64,000 nt of DNA. Origin: Valencia hispanica. Taxonomy: Eukaryota > Chordata > Actinopteri > Cyprinodontiformes > Valenciidae. Below the pieces are notes generated by a model that did no database searches, was not told the origin of the DNA, and saw only the letters and a program-made list of their open reading frames with translations. The translations under genes were made by a program, and so were the position numbers. Location: the NCBI GenBank assembly GCA_963556495.2, contig OY747705.1, positions 8,239,501 to 8,303,500 on the forward strand, read 5' to 3'. Shown here one piece after another: positions 40,736-51,005 of the stretch (its first letter is position 1; every line of letters starts with the position of its first letter).

Positions 40736-42600
40736 CAAGAATGTAATTTCAACAGGAACTCTGAATACTCTGGCTATTGGTAGCTGTTAATATGTAACTT
40801 AATTTAACAAGCTTGTAATACTTTTCATTTATTTCAAGGAAATAAAAAACCCAATATATTTTATAAAATTACTTTATTGATATTACTTTATTTCATTGTC
40901 AATTCAAAACCAAGAAACTGCAACATAACAAAATATTACATTTGTTAAAACAACAGCAACATTTAATTTTTACATACATTTCAAAAGGCAAAAGTAACAT
41001 GAATGTAAAAATACAATAACTTTTAGCAGCATGAATTCATTAAGGTTTTTAAATGTATAGCTTCAATGGTTAAAAAAAGAAAAAAAGAAAAGGATTTAAT
41101 CCATAAAATTGCCAAAGTGTCAATGTTTCCAAACAAAGACATACATTTCCAGACTCAAATTTCCAAATGTTACTATCCTTTACTCCATTTCTAAAATGTT
41201 ATTTTTATTAAGGTAAAACTAAAACATGGGAGAAGGAATGAACAATGGAAAGAAATTGAAATACAATATAAGCAGATTTCCATTCCAAATTAATCCAGAA
41301 CTGTAAAATATTTAAGTAAAACTACATACATACACATACAATTGAGATACTTTTGAATATTTCATAGAAAACCTGCCAGTGCAAACAAAACCAAAGAGAA
41401 CAAGTAATTACTCCTTAACACACCTCTGAAGCTTCTGATCTGGGTCCTGCTGGATAAAAGGACAAACGAAACATGTTTATTCAACAGAAAATCAACAGCA
41501 GATTTTACCACATTTATAAATACAGAGAGGCGGAGGACAGATATGATGGACACTCTCTTTTTTTCTGACCTTCCCTTCATTGTCTGTGTCCTCCTGTCCA
41601 TGTCTAACAGACAGAGCAGAAGACAATGGATAGAGGATGGATAGATAAAACCTACAGTATGTTTGCCACATACTGTACATCCTTAACACTTAGATTTTAA
41701 AGTATAAACTTTGTATTAGATATTTTATTAGTGTACATACGATTATTACATTGTAATGTATAACTTTAGCTAATTATTTCCACCATATAGCTCCTCCTTG
41801 ACCTGGACAAAAAAACTTGCAAGGATCTTTAGAGATGGTCAGTCAGATTTGATGGGATGTGGAAAACTTATTAATACCTCATGGCCTTTAGATGAGTGGT
41901 TGTCAGACTTTTAATTTCCGTTTCTTCTCAGAAAAGATCCACAGAAGTCAGAGATTTATCGTGATTTTAGCTTAAAAGCTCAAAATGGCTGTGTTGCATC
42001 TAAAATGTAGTGGCGGCTTCAGTTAGTTGTCCACGTTGCCACATCATGGAGGTAACAGTTCCATCTATGTTCCCAACAACACTCTCCGGCTCACCCCGAG
42101 GAGCTCCAAAGCATTCAGAAAAGAATCCTAATCAGATGCTCATATCAGCTCAGCTGACCCATTTCACTGTGAAGGAGAAGCGAATCTGCTCTGAGATCCA
42201 CCTGCAAGACAAGATCCTTAACTCCATGAGGAATAGTTAGAGTTGAAACACAGGTGTACCGCTAGAATCAAGAACTTTTGGGTTGTGCACAGTCTTCATC
42301 AGACCAGAACAAAACCCACATCTCTAGGCCTACAGAGAAAGCTTGGATCGATCTCTTACTTCTAGGCTACTTGTTTTCTTGTGACAGAAACATCCCCCAC
42401 TCTGTGGGAGGGCCCACTTCTTGATTAATATGGATCATAACAAACTAAAAGGGGAAAACTTCAACAAATCCAATAAATCACTGTAGAAGAATAATTATAT
42501 ATATAAAGTTACCGTTTTCATACTTAACAGAAATCTTTAATACATGCACTTCTTGGTTCTTGGCTTGAAAAACTGCCTGGATTGTTTCTTAAGGTTGTCT
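40736..42600. other. Between sec16b and gadd45a; possible minus-strand exons
   Basis: Mostly AT-rich. On the minus strand, CTGTTAG / a short exon reading HGQEDTDNEGK / GTCAGA lies at about 41569-41601. A second exon after TTTTATCCAG reads QDPDQKLQRCVKE and stops at about 41414, and AATAAA sites follow at 40860-40900. Too short to name. The possible plus frame at 42010-42240 has no family features. Confidence 0.3.
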
Positions 42601-42666
42601 TGTTTCGTCGTGCCCACGCGGGGGCGCTATATTCATTGCCACACGGTGTTGAAAACCTGCTCGTGT

Positions 42667-42694
42667 ATTTGCATGTAGCCGGCCAACAACCAAT
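42667..42694 (+). promoter_or_regulatory. gadd45a promoter: octamer and CCAAT box
   Basis: ATTTGCAT (42667-42674) is a perfect octamer (Oct-1 type) site, and CCAAT (42690-42694) lies 16 bp beyond it. The mammalian GADD45A promoter is known to use Oct-1 and NF-Y/CCAAT sites for p53-independent damage induction. They lie 160-190 bp before the ATG, in a CpG-richer stretch. The transcription start is inferred at about 42750-42800. Confidence 0.6.
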
Positions 42695-42854
42695 GGGAGG
42701 GCTTGATGTAGATGAGTTGTGGGCGCCCGGGCTGTCTTACTACAGAGAACACACAGTTCACCGGGCAAACAGAGAGCATCCTCGGACCGCACCGACAGCA
42801 GCTACACAGCCGCTCTGGACCGTGTAGGACAACCGAACCGCCTGGATGTGCAAT

Positions 42855-42895
42855 ATGACTTTTGAAGAAACCGGAGGAGAAAACTCGGTAGAAAG
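42855..42895 (+). CDS. gadd45a: gadd45a coding exon 1
   Basis: [13 protein letters not shown] plus two bases of Arg; donor GAAAG/GTCAGC. ATG context AATATGA is modest, but no earlier in-frame ATG fits. Confidence 0.93.
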
Positions 42896-43961
42896 GTCAG
42901 CTTCTGTTATTACACTTTGAATATTTTTTGTATTATTTTTAGTGAATTTAGTTATCGAATGAGTTTTTTTTTTTTTTTTATGTCGACGTTTCTCTGTAGT
43001 GTTTTTAACGGTGTGACGTTGCACCAACTGTTTGCTGCGCCTCAGTTTGAGCTAGTTAGCTCTTAGCATTAGAGCAGCCTGGAAGCAGAGATGCAGCAGT
43101 TGTACGATGCTGGTTCTGTTCGTGTCACGGTTCGGGCTGCGGTTGCACTCTGCGTGCAACGTTACGTCACACTGACTGACATCCGTCTCACGTGAAATGA
43201 ATGAACAACTCGTGCAACAACTTGGAAGAGAAGAAGAAGAAGAAGAAGAAAAAACCCCAGTTAATTCTGCGCCTCCTGATGCGCTTTCAATGCATTGATC
43301 CAAGTTTTCCCGTTTTGTCCCCAGGATGGATTCGGTGGCCCAAGCTTTGGAGGAGGTCCTGAGCTCCGCGTTGCCTCAGGGTTGCATCACTGTCGGAGTC
43401 TACGAGGCAGCAAAGTCCCTCAATGCGTAAGTTCATCAGATCCTGTATGCACACTTGAATAAAGGTCCATGAATGGGGGGAGCTGCTGCTCACTCCTTTT
43501 TTTTTCTTCTTTCCCTGATGTTTTCCTGTTTTAGGGATCCAGACGACGTGGTGCTTTGCCTGCTGGCTACAGATGATGAAGAGGATGTGGCCCTGCAGAT
43601 CCACTTCACCCTGATCCAGGCATTCTGCTGTGAAAATGACATCAACATCCTGCGAGTGGGCAACATGAGGCGTCTGGCAGAGATACTGGGGGGAGTGAAG
43701 CCCGGAGGAGAGCCCATGGACATGCACTGCGTCCTAGTCACTGTAAGTGTTGTTACTCTGCTGCAAACTGGAGGCGGTCTGATGAATCTTGTGTGAATAT
43801 TACTCTTCGTGAACCGACATGCCCTAACTGCCTCGCTCCTCCTGCAGAACCCGCAGTCGGCCCTGTGGAAGGACCCTGCACTGAGCAAAGTGAACAGATT
43901 CTGCAGGGACTGCCGCTGCTTGGATCAGTGGGTACCCGTCGTCAACCTGCCGGATCGATGA
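42855..43961 (+). CDS. gadd45a: Growth arrest and DNA-damage-inducible protein 45 alpha
   Basis: Four exons: 42855-42895, 43325-43426, 43535-43742, 43848-43961; 154 residues, phase-consistent. Small acidic nuclear/cytoplasmic stress sensor of the ribosomal L7Ae-like fold. Known family partners are MEKK4, PCNA, p21 and Cdk1, linking damage to cell-cycle arrest and p38/JNK signalling. The protein starts [20 protein letters not shown], has the family core [20 protein letters not shown] and [20 protein letters not shown], and ends [12 protein letters not shown], closer to GADD45A (DQWVPVINLPER) than to B or G. The four-exon structure matches mammalian GADD45 genes. Tail-to-tail with gng12, as in human. 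Teleosts often have two gadd45a copies; which one this is cannot be told. Confidence 0.96.
43325..43426 (+). CDS. gadd45a: gadd45a coding exon 2
   Basis: TTTTGTCCCCAG acceptor; [20 protein letters not shown] then [14 protein letters not shown]; donor ATGC/GTAAGT. Confidence 0.95.
43535..43742 (+). CDS. gadd45a: gadd45a coding exon 3
   Basis: CTGTTTTAG acceptor. Contains the acidic [20 protein letters not shown] core and ends MHCVLVT at ACT/GTAAGT. Confidence 0.96.
43848..43961 (+). CDS. gadd45a: gadd45a coding exon 4
   Basis: CTCCTGCAG acceptor; [20 protein letters not shown] to VNLPDR and TGA. Confidence 0.96.
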   Translation, partial: NPQSALWKDPALSKVNRFCRDCRCLDQWVPVVNLPDR

Positions 43962-44690
43962 AGACTTTAGGAATATCATCTGTATTGTTTGCACCCAGGG
44001 GAGGGGAGTAAAAAAAAAAGAAAGAAAAGAACTACCTGCACAGGGCCTGCATTAATTGGGAAGCACCCCCTCCTTCTGTCCCCCTCTACCAACTACCTAG
44101 AGAGCAACTGAAAAGTTTAAAGGGAGAACGGGGGGGGACGACATTTAAAGGACGAGAAACATAAACGTTTCAGCAAATTCCCCCGTGTCAGGCGGAAGTC
44201 TCGGGTCAAGGAAGAGTGACTTAGCAATCCGTGTTCCTGGATTTCCAGCGTATGGCTGCGCCTCTCTGCCGAGAAAGAGTCCTTTTACGAGGAAGTGGCA
44301 TCATGTGAGCAGAACGAGCGCACAGCGTGGTGAGCACATGTGCAGGGTCTGAGCTGGGGGGGGGGCGAGCTTAATACACTCCAGGAACTGGACCAGGCGG
44401 GGGCGGGACCGCTCAGCTCGTGGACCTTCCAGTGAAAGTTCGACCAAACATAAATATTTCTTTAGCATCACATTTATTTAATGCTATTTAAGAATTGTCA
44501 CTTTGTTAACTTAAAAAGGGAAACTTTTTCTCCTCCTAATGTTACTATTACTATCTTAAAGGACAACAAAATGTTCAGTTGTCTATGTTTTTATGTTGTT
44601 AATTAATTTAATGAATGAATATTATTTATTGTGCACAGTTCACTGGAGTTTTCCATGTGAAACAGAAAGAAATAAACGTCCGAAAAGTTC
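43962..44690 (+). other. gadd45a 3' UTR with AU-rich motifs
   Basis: Several ATTTA-type words occur (ACATTTATTTAATGCTATTTAAG near 44470, ATTATTTATTG near 44618), and an AATAAA signal lies at 44671-44676. AU-rich elements fit the short-lived GADD45 mRNA. The transcript end is predicted just after 44690. Confidence 0.6.
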
Positions 44691-44889
44691 TCAGGGTTGT
44701 TCTGCCTCGATGATTTCCAGTAACTACAGACATTCTTTGGAGGAAGCACCAAAGGCGTGTTTTTATGACAGCTTGTACTGAGTGGAGCTTATTGCCCCAG
44801 AGTGCTTGGTGCATTACCAGGCAAGTTTTCACTGCTGCTTCTGCAGGTAACCAAGTGTTCCTGCAGCATGCAGATTTCTGCACAAAGTG

Positions 44890-46545
44890 AAAGTAACATT
44901 GAATCAAGATATTGCTCAGGATACACTACCCTAATAAATCCAATCAGAACAGTTGGAGAGTGCCCTCCACGTTTGATCACATTGCAGCTATAAACCTAGT
45001 GGATTTTACTAGGATTTCATGTGAAAAACCAACACAAAGTAAACTAGAAGGATGTGTGGTTTTCTTGTTTTTGCTGAATCAGAAATCAGGCATGCATTTA
45101 TATTTACCCCCCCCCCCCCCCCCCCATAGTGACATGTAGTGACAGCAGAAGTCTCTTGTTTTTTGTTTCTATCACTTTGGAGTTGTTGCCCATTCTTTTT
45201 TGCAGAATACCTCAAATCCAGTCAGATTGGATGGAGAGGATCTGTGAACAGCAGTTTTCAAGTCTTGTCACAGACTCTTAATTGGATTTGAACCTCACGC
45301 CAATGACTGACGCAATCTGCTGGGATTCCTTAAATAGGAAACTTTTTAACTGATTGGAATGTTTGTATAAATGTATTGAAATTACTTCTTAAGTGCCTTG
45401 AGATGACATCTGTTGTGAATTGGCGCTATATAAATAAACTGAATTGAAAAAAAAAATTGAATTTAGATTTGGGCTTTTACTAGGCCATTCTAACTCAATG
45501 ATGCATTCATCTAAAGCCATTTAGAGCGATTTTTGTCCTCAGTCCAACTAAATACAACCCATTTAGAGCCACAGATGTTGCACCTCTAAAAAATAAATAA
45601 GACCTCTTATAATTTTTGATAAATATCTGTCATTAGTGTCATTCTATTGCACAAAAGCAATGCAATTACTCTATTAAAACTTATAAAACCTGCATTTGAT
45701 ATTAAATCTATATTTAAAAACATTGGATGGCTCTTAATCCTTTGTAGCCAAGGTTATTAGAAGCCATTGTGGAAGGTCAAAAGAGCTGCTTGTGGCTCTG
45801 AAGCCACAGGTTTGCAGATCTGGCTGTAGGTTTCGGATCATTGTCCTGCTGAAGGGTGAAACTCCATCCCAGACTCAAGTCTTACGCACCCTCTGAATTC
45901 ACCTCCATCCATCTTCCCATCAACTACGATGGGCTTCCCCTGCCCTTTAAAGTAAAACATCCCCACAGAATTATACTGCCGCCACCAAGTTTCATTTTGA
46001 TCTTGTCTGACCAGAAAAACACCTTCATATTTGCTACATAGTTTGTGGCAAACTGTAAATGGGACCTCTTAAGGCTTTCTGTCTGCCACTCTTCCATACA
46101 AAAGCCAACATTTGTAGAGTGCATGTCTGACAGTCATCCTGTCAACAGATTTTCTAACCTGTCTGCTGTGTTCCTTGATCTTCATGATGCTATTTGTTTC
46201 AACAATGGTCTCTAACAAACCTCTAAAGTCTTACACAGAACAGCTGGTGTTAATAATGAGATTAAATCCCACACAAATAGACCGTTTTTAATCATTAGGT
46301 GATTTGATTAGGGGATTAAGGGGTGGAATACAAATCCATAACACAAACTTTTGACTTTTATTTGTAAGAAAATAAAAAATAAAGTTGGGGAAAAAATTTT
46401 TTTTTCCCTCCACATCAGTTATTTATTACTTTGTGTTTCTTGGATAAATAAAACTCAACTAAAATACATTCAAGTTTGTAGCTGTAGCAAAATGAGAAAA
46501 AGTGCCAAGGGTTGAAATGCTTTTGCAAGTGGGTCTAGTTTCTGT
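44890..46545 (-). mobile_element. Old Tc1 copy with nested L2 tail
   Basis: Both ends are recognisable: the left has TTGATCACATTGCAGCTATA and the right has AGTGCCAAGGGTTGAAATGC followed by TTTTGCAAG. The inside contains minus-strand transposase remnants (LRFATNYVAN, SIILWGCFTLKG near 45930-46080) and matches 18975-20557 throughout. It is diverged and broken by many changes and by the L2 tail at 45290-45460. Confidence 0.85.
45290..45460 (+). repeat. L2 3' tail nested in Tc1 copy
   Basis: Starts AACCTCACGCCAATGACTGA and ends AATAAACTGAATTGAAAAAA. Flanked by ATTGGATTT (45281-45289) and ATTGAATTT (45456-45464), a possible 9-bp target duplication with one change. Confidence 0.88.
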
Positions 46546-47890
46546 AGAGGAAAAGACCTAATGAGGTTAAATCTGTGTAGGATCCGACTCATTGTGGTGA
46601 CGTGTTCTTTGCAGCCGTCTGCTTTAATGCAATCCAAGCTAAATTTACTGCTGACTGGATAAAAATAGCAAAGAGGGAAGGAAAAAAAAAACAGTTGAAG
46701 ACCCCCAATCAGGCTGTAAAAAGAGAGAACCAGAACTTATTAGTGCTTGTGCTCAGAGGGGAGGGACAAAGCTTTCCACACAGAGGGTCACGGGACAATG
46801 GCTGCATGAGTCAGGCCTATTCAGGTCTCTTATTGCTAGAGCTGTACAGTAGTTTAGCTTTGAGGCTAAAAATAGCCCCGTGAATAGAGGCGTTCCCCTC
46901 TGACCACTGACACACGGGCAACAGAGGGTACTTGGTGATCGACTGCTGCTGAGATGTCTGTTTGCAGGAACCAGCGAGCCTCTGTGGTGCCACTATCAAA
47001 GATAGAGGATAAGCAGATTGGCGGGGAGGAACTGGGTCAGAACACAGAGAGCTACAGAGGAATATGGGTTAAGGCAATGGCTGGAGATTTTACACAGATC
47101 TTTGAAATGAGCCGGAATTGTTTGCAGATCTCAGAAGGTGTGCAGAGTTCAAAATGCAGCAACATGTTGGAAGTCGCTGCAGTGAAAACTGTTCATTGAC
47201 ACCGCATTTTTAAAAAAACTTTCTTTATGACTCTGAGGAAGTTGCAGAAATATGACAGTTTCGGTATGAAGGTCAAAAATGAGATGCTTCCAAAGAAATA
47301 TGACAATCATTCCAGAAATACCAGGATCTGTTGACGTGACATGACACCTCCAAGAGGAGAGAGAGAAAACAAAAACAAAACGCCTTCCTGTTACTCAAAG
47401 GAGTGTCCACAGAAAAGTAGGTGAAATGCTGGAGGTACAGGATTATTAGCTTACTACAGCATTCATATACAACAACGCTTGAAATACAGCTGATACAATC
47501 TAAGCTCATCCACCATCTGATTGGAGTAGGGATTGCATCGACGTGGGCCACAAAATATGACTTGACCTGGTTGTTAGCGTAACATCACACCTGAGGAGCC
47601 AGAGAGGGGGGGGGGGCACGGCTGGGAGGATTGCATAACAAGCGGCGCATGGCTCTGGGCACATAAACACTTGGGATGAGAAATTAGAGCAAACATGTTT
47701 GTGCGCCTGACCTTGTTGGCTCGTCCACCTGTTTGAACACAGTGACCTGCGACGGAGGCACGATGATCGAGGCGTTGACAAATAACCTCCCGATGATTTC
47801 CATCATGGGTCGTTGGGAAGGCTGATAGAAATATTTCAGACATTTATGCCCTGATGGCACACTGAAAGCATGGCTAGAAGAAAACAGCCT
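46546..47890. other. Intergenic, no recognised feature
   Basis: Unique-looking sequence with a G homopolymer at 47606-47613. The open frames at 46602-46883 and 46954-47199 lack family motifs. Confidence 0.4.
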
Positions 47891-47894
47891 CGTC

Positions 47895-48290
47895 TAGTGG
47901 CTGCCATTTTTACCCGTTCCTTTTTGCAAAGCGGCTCAAGCTGAATCCGATTGGACGGAGAGCGTCTTTAAACAGCAACTTTCAAGTCCTATCACAGATT
48001 CTCAATTGGGTTTAGTTCCAGGCTTGGACTAGACCCTTCTAATGCATGAATTTAGGATATTAGATATTTGATTTGAGCCATTCCATTGCAGCTCCGGCTG
48101 TATGTTTAGGGTCATTGTCCTGCTGGTAGGTGAACCTCCACCCTAGTCTATTGCAACCTCTAACAGAATTTCTTTGAGGATTGTCTTGTAATTATCGCCA
48201 TCAATTCTTCCCCATCATCTCTGTCCATCTTCCCCGTCCATGCTACAAACAAAGTATCCCCAGAGCATGCTACTGCATTTAGGGTTATAT
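47895..48290 (-). mobile_element. Truncated Tc1 relic
   Basis: CATTTTTACCCGTTCCTTTTTGCAAAG, TCCGATTGGACGGAGAGCGT, AGGGTCATTGTCCTGCTGGTAGGTGAACCTCC and CCCAGAGCATGCTACTGC correspond in order to the transposase region of 18975-20557. No open frame remains; the ends are missing. Confidence 0.8.
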
Positions 48291-48504
48291 GGGTCATTTT
48301 GACTGCTGGCCAAAAGGTTTTATTGTAATCCCATGTGTCCAAATTAAGTTCTTCCAGATGTTTGTTTTGTCCATGTTAAGGACCCTAAGTTTAAGTGGCT
48401 TAAAAGACACATATGAAGTCCAGACCAGTGGCGATAGTTTAATAAAAATGATATTCACAAAAAACACAAACAAACAAACAAAAACATGGATGAAGACGTC
48501 TATT

Positions 48505-49019
48505 GCCCCTTTTCCACTAGGGTCGGGTCAGCCCAGAACGGGTCGGGTCGGGTCAGCACGGCCCAGAACAGGCTGGTTGTGTTTCCATTACTATCCCAGG
48601 AATGCGGATGTAGCTGAGGACATGGGGGGGGGGTAGGCTAAAAGTGGGGCAAAAGGTCTGTGATGTCATTCGTAATCGCCACAAGAGTAAACAAATGTGG
48701 AGGTGTGCCTTGAGAGCGGAATATGACAGAGAAACAAGAATGGAAGACGTCAAGGTATTTTTGTACTTCGTACTCGGACTGTGGCTCTTTCTGAAGAAGA
48801 AGGGGCTACCACTAGCTAGGTAGGAGTGTGACTGACATCACTTTACCAGACCAATCAGTCTATAGGTGGGCGTGTTGGGTCGCTTCACCCGCTTCGGATC
48901 AAGGCAGAGTTATTCCAAAAAAAGGGGTCAGCTCGGCCCCGACAGAGGTAATGGAAACGTGCCAAATCGGGGCTGAGTCTACCTGTTCCAGACTGAACCG
49001 ACTCTAGTGGAAAAAGGGC
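48505..49019. mobile_element. hAT-type MITE with GGGTCGG-rich interior
   Basis: Left end GCCCCTTTTCCACTAG and right end CTAGTGGAAAAAGGGC are near-perfect inverted repeats. The interior begins GGTCGGGTCAGCCCAGAACG and ends with GACTGAACCGACT, a texture common in fish hAT MITEs. 515 bp, non-coding. Its terminal TTTCCACTAG core is shared with the MITE at 20639-21147. Confidence 0.75.
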
Positions 49020-49376
49020 ATATGATCAACCAAGCAGCTCTTCCCTGATCAGGTGAATATTGACAACCAATAACCAAAAGGCAGGACTACCTGGGTCTCC
49101 CAACTCAACCAAAAACAAAAGACAACAAAAGTTGGGTACAAAGAGCACCTTTGGGGTGGCTAGCTGGCAGTTGTCAGAAAAAGGAGAAGGGAGCTTTGGT
49201 CATTTCTTCAAATAATGTTTTCCTGGCCAATCAGCTCCAAAAGGAAACATGTTATTAAGAAAAGCTCATTCATAAATCAGAAGCTTGGGGCAATCCACAA
49301 TTTCATTGTGTCAAAAGCTCTGGATACAAGAGCTGGCTTTTCACCGTTATCCATACAGAATCTTCTGAAGAATGTT

Positions 49377-49645
49377 TCATCTGACTTTCAACTGGTCCCC
49401 CTCCTCCATAATATCTGGCACCAGAGCACAGAGCAAACACCGAGCGCACCACATGTCACCACGCCACTTCCAGCAGTGTTCTTCATATTGTTCCAGGAAC
49501 AAGAGCTTCAGACGATCAGAACTGAGCCATTCTGGCTTTCTAATCCATTTCTTAATTCTGCACCATCTCCTGCTGAAACAATAAAGAAACTTTGTTCTGT
49601 TCCTCTTGCATTAGTATTCAAAGTTGTTGCTTTGCACCTAAAAAA
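49377..49645 (+). repeat. Repeat block A, copy 1
   Basis: Runs from TCATCTGACTTTCAACTGGT to CATTAGTATTCAAAGTTG. It reappears inverted at 55370-55630 with few differences. It is adjacent to block B here. The open frame through it has no known domain. Confidence 0.88.
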
Positions 49646-49649
49646 AAAA

Positions 49650-49920
49650 GTAAACGAGACCTTTAAGGTAAAAATGTTGAGTGCTAACGAAAAAGACAGA
49701 GATGTCCAACAGAGCCTAGGAAGAGGACTGCGGTGCAACATTGGCAGCAGAAGATTGTGTGCATGTCCATCCATCCATCCATCCATCCATCCATCCATCC
49801 ATCCATCCATCCTTGCTTGCAGAGTTGCAGAGGGGATGGTGCCTATCTCAAGTGGCTATTGGGAGAGAGGCAGTGTAAACCCTGGAAAGGTCGCCAGTGC
49901 ATCGCAGGGCAACATAAGGG
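49650..49920 (+). repeat. Repeat block B, copy 1, with (ATCC)n
   Basis: AAAGTAAACGAGACCTTTAA ... AACATTGGCAGCAGAAGATT, (CATC)n at 49768-49813, then GGGGATGGTGCCTATCTCAA ... GGGCAACATAAGGGCT. Block B recurs in direct orientation at 57365-57672 with a longer CATC tract. The part after the tract is the inverted GGAT-tailed LINE 3' end family. Confidence 0.9.
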
Positions 49921-50559
49921 CTTTAATTATTTAAAGCCTGACAGAAAAGGAGTGTTTTAAGTCTACTTTTAAAAAGTATTATCTGCGAAAAATACTGTTT
50001 GGGGGTCAAAAATAAACGGAAGAGCTGCAAGTGACACAGTGTTGATGAAGTGGTGTGCCTGACATAAAAAAGAAGGTGGAGGCAAAGAGAAAGACAGCAT
50101 ATCACAGCCAGAATGTGCTGCAGTGGAGGTGCATGTTTCCAGCAGGTCAGTACATCTAACACCGGGTCAAGTTCAGCACGGAGATCTAAATCGGCTTCCC
50201 CCATCCAGATGCTGCCAGTGGTGTGCTCTTCAATGAGCGCCAACGCATCTATTGTGCAGCTTTATGCAGAAGTGTTACAGCAGTATTTATATTTTCTACT
50301 CATCACAAATAACGCACCAGTAAGTGCAATTGCTATATGATCTGAAGACGTACATATGAACATACTGTGATATTTTTTTAATGCAACATATTTTCATTCA
50401 GATTATCATATTTATCCTCAGTTCAGAGACGGGGGTTGGCGCTGACTGTTGGTTGTGTGTTCATGTATGTGCAAAGCTCTACAAGTCCAAAAATGTGGCT
50501 TAAATTCACCATTCTACCATCTCACCGGCTGCGCTGCCAGTGTCCTCCGTGTCCAAAAT

Positions 50560-51005
50560 GTGCATAAGCAAGGTCCTTAGTGTGCTTAAAATTGCGCACA
50601 TTTTTTCGTCAAATTACAAGCTTTGCGCAGAAAGTGACTTAACTGAGGTAAGTGAGGTCCTGCAGAGCTATAGATGCTCTTGGTTGTCTTGTGACCTCCT
50701 GGATGAGTTGTTGATGTGTTCTAGGAGTCATTTTTGTAGTTCTCTTGGGAAGGCTTCTACACTGTTCCATGTTTTGTCCATAACTGATAACTGCTCTTGC
50801 CTTAGAAATGACTTTTTAACCCTTTCCAGTCTGATAAAGATCAATGATTTTGCTAGGATTGGGACATGATGTGTTACTCTTTCAGATCTTTCAGTTTTAC
50901 TTTTTGTTTTTAGCCAAATTCAACTCATGATTTACCAAGAGGGGCAATTCATTTTCAAGTAGGGCCAGGTTGAATTGGTTAAGTTTTACCCTTAATCAAT
51001 AAAAT
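50560..51005 (-). mobile_element. Old Tc1/mariner relic
   Basis: AAGTGAGGTCCTGCAGAGCT, GTGACCTCCTGGATGAGTTG and GCTTCTACACTGTTCCATGTT match the relic at 12420-12995. No frame survives. Confidence 0.55.

Noticed and set aside
43287..43888. Minus-strand frames over gadd45a
   Set aside because: Antisense shadows; the plus strand carries the spliced GADD45 protein.
49508..49810. Frames encoding runs of MDGW or IHPS
   Set aside because: Translations of (ATCC)n or (GGAT)n microsatellites, also seen at 57336-57667.
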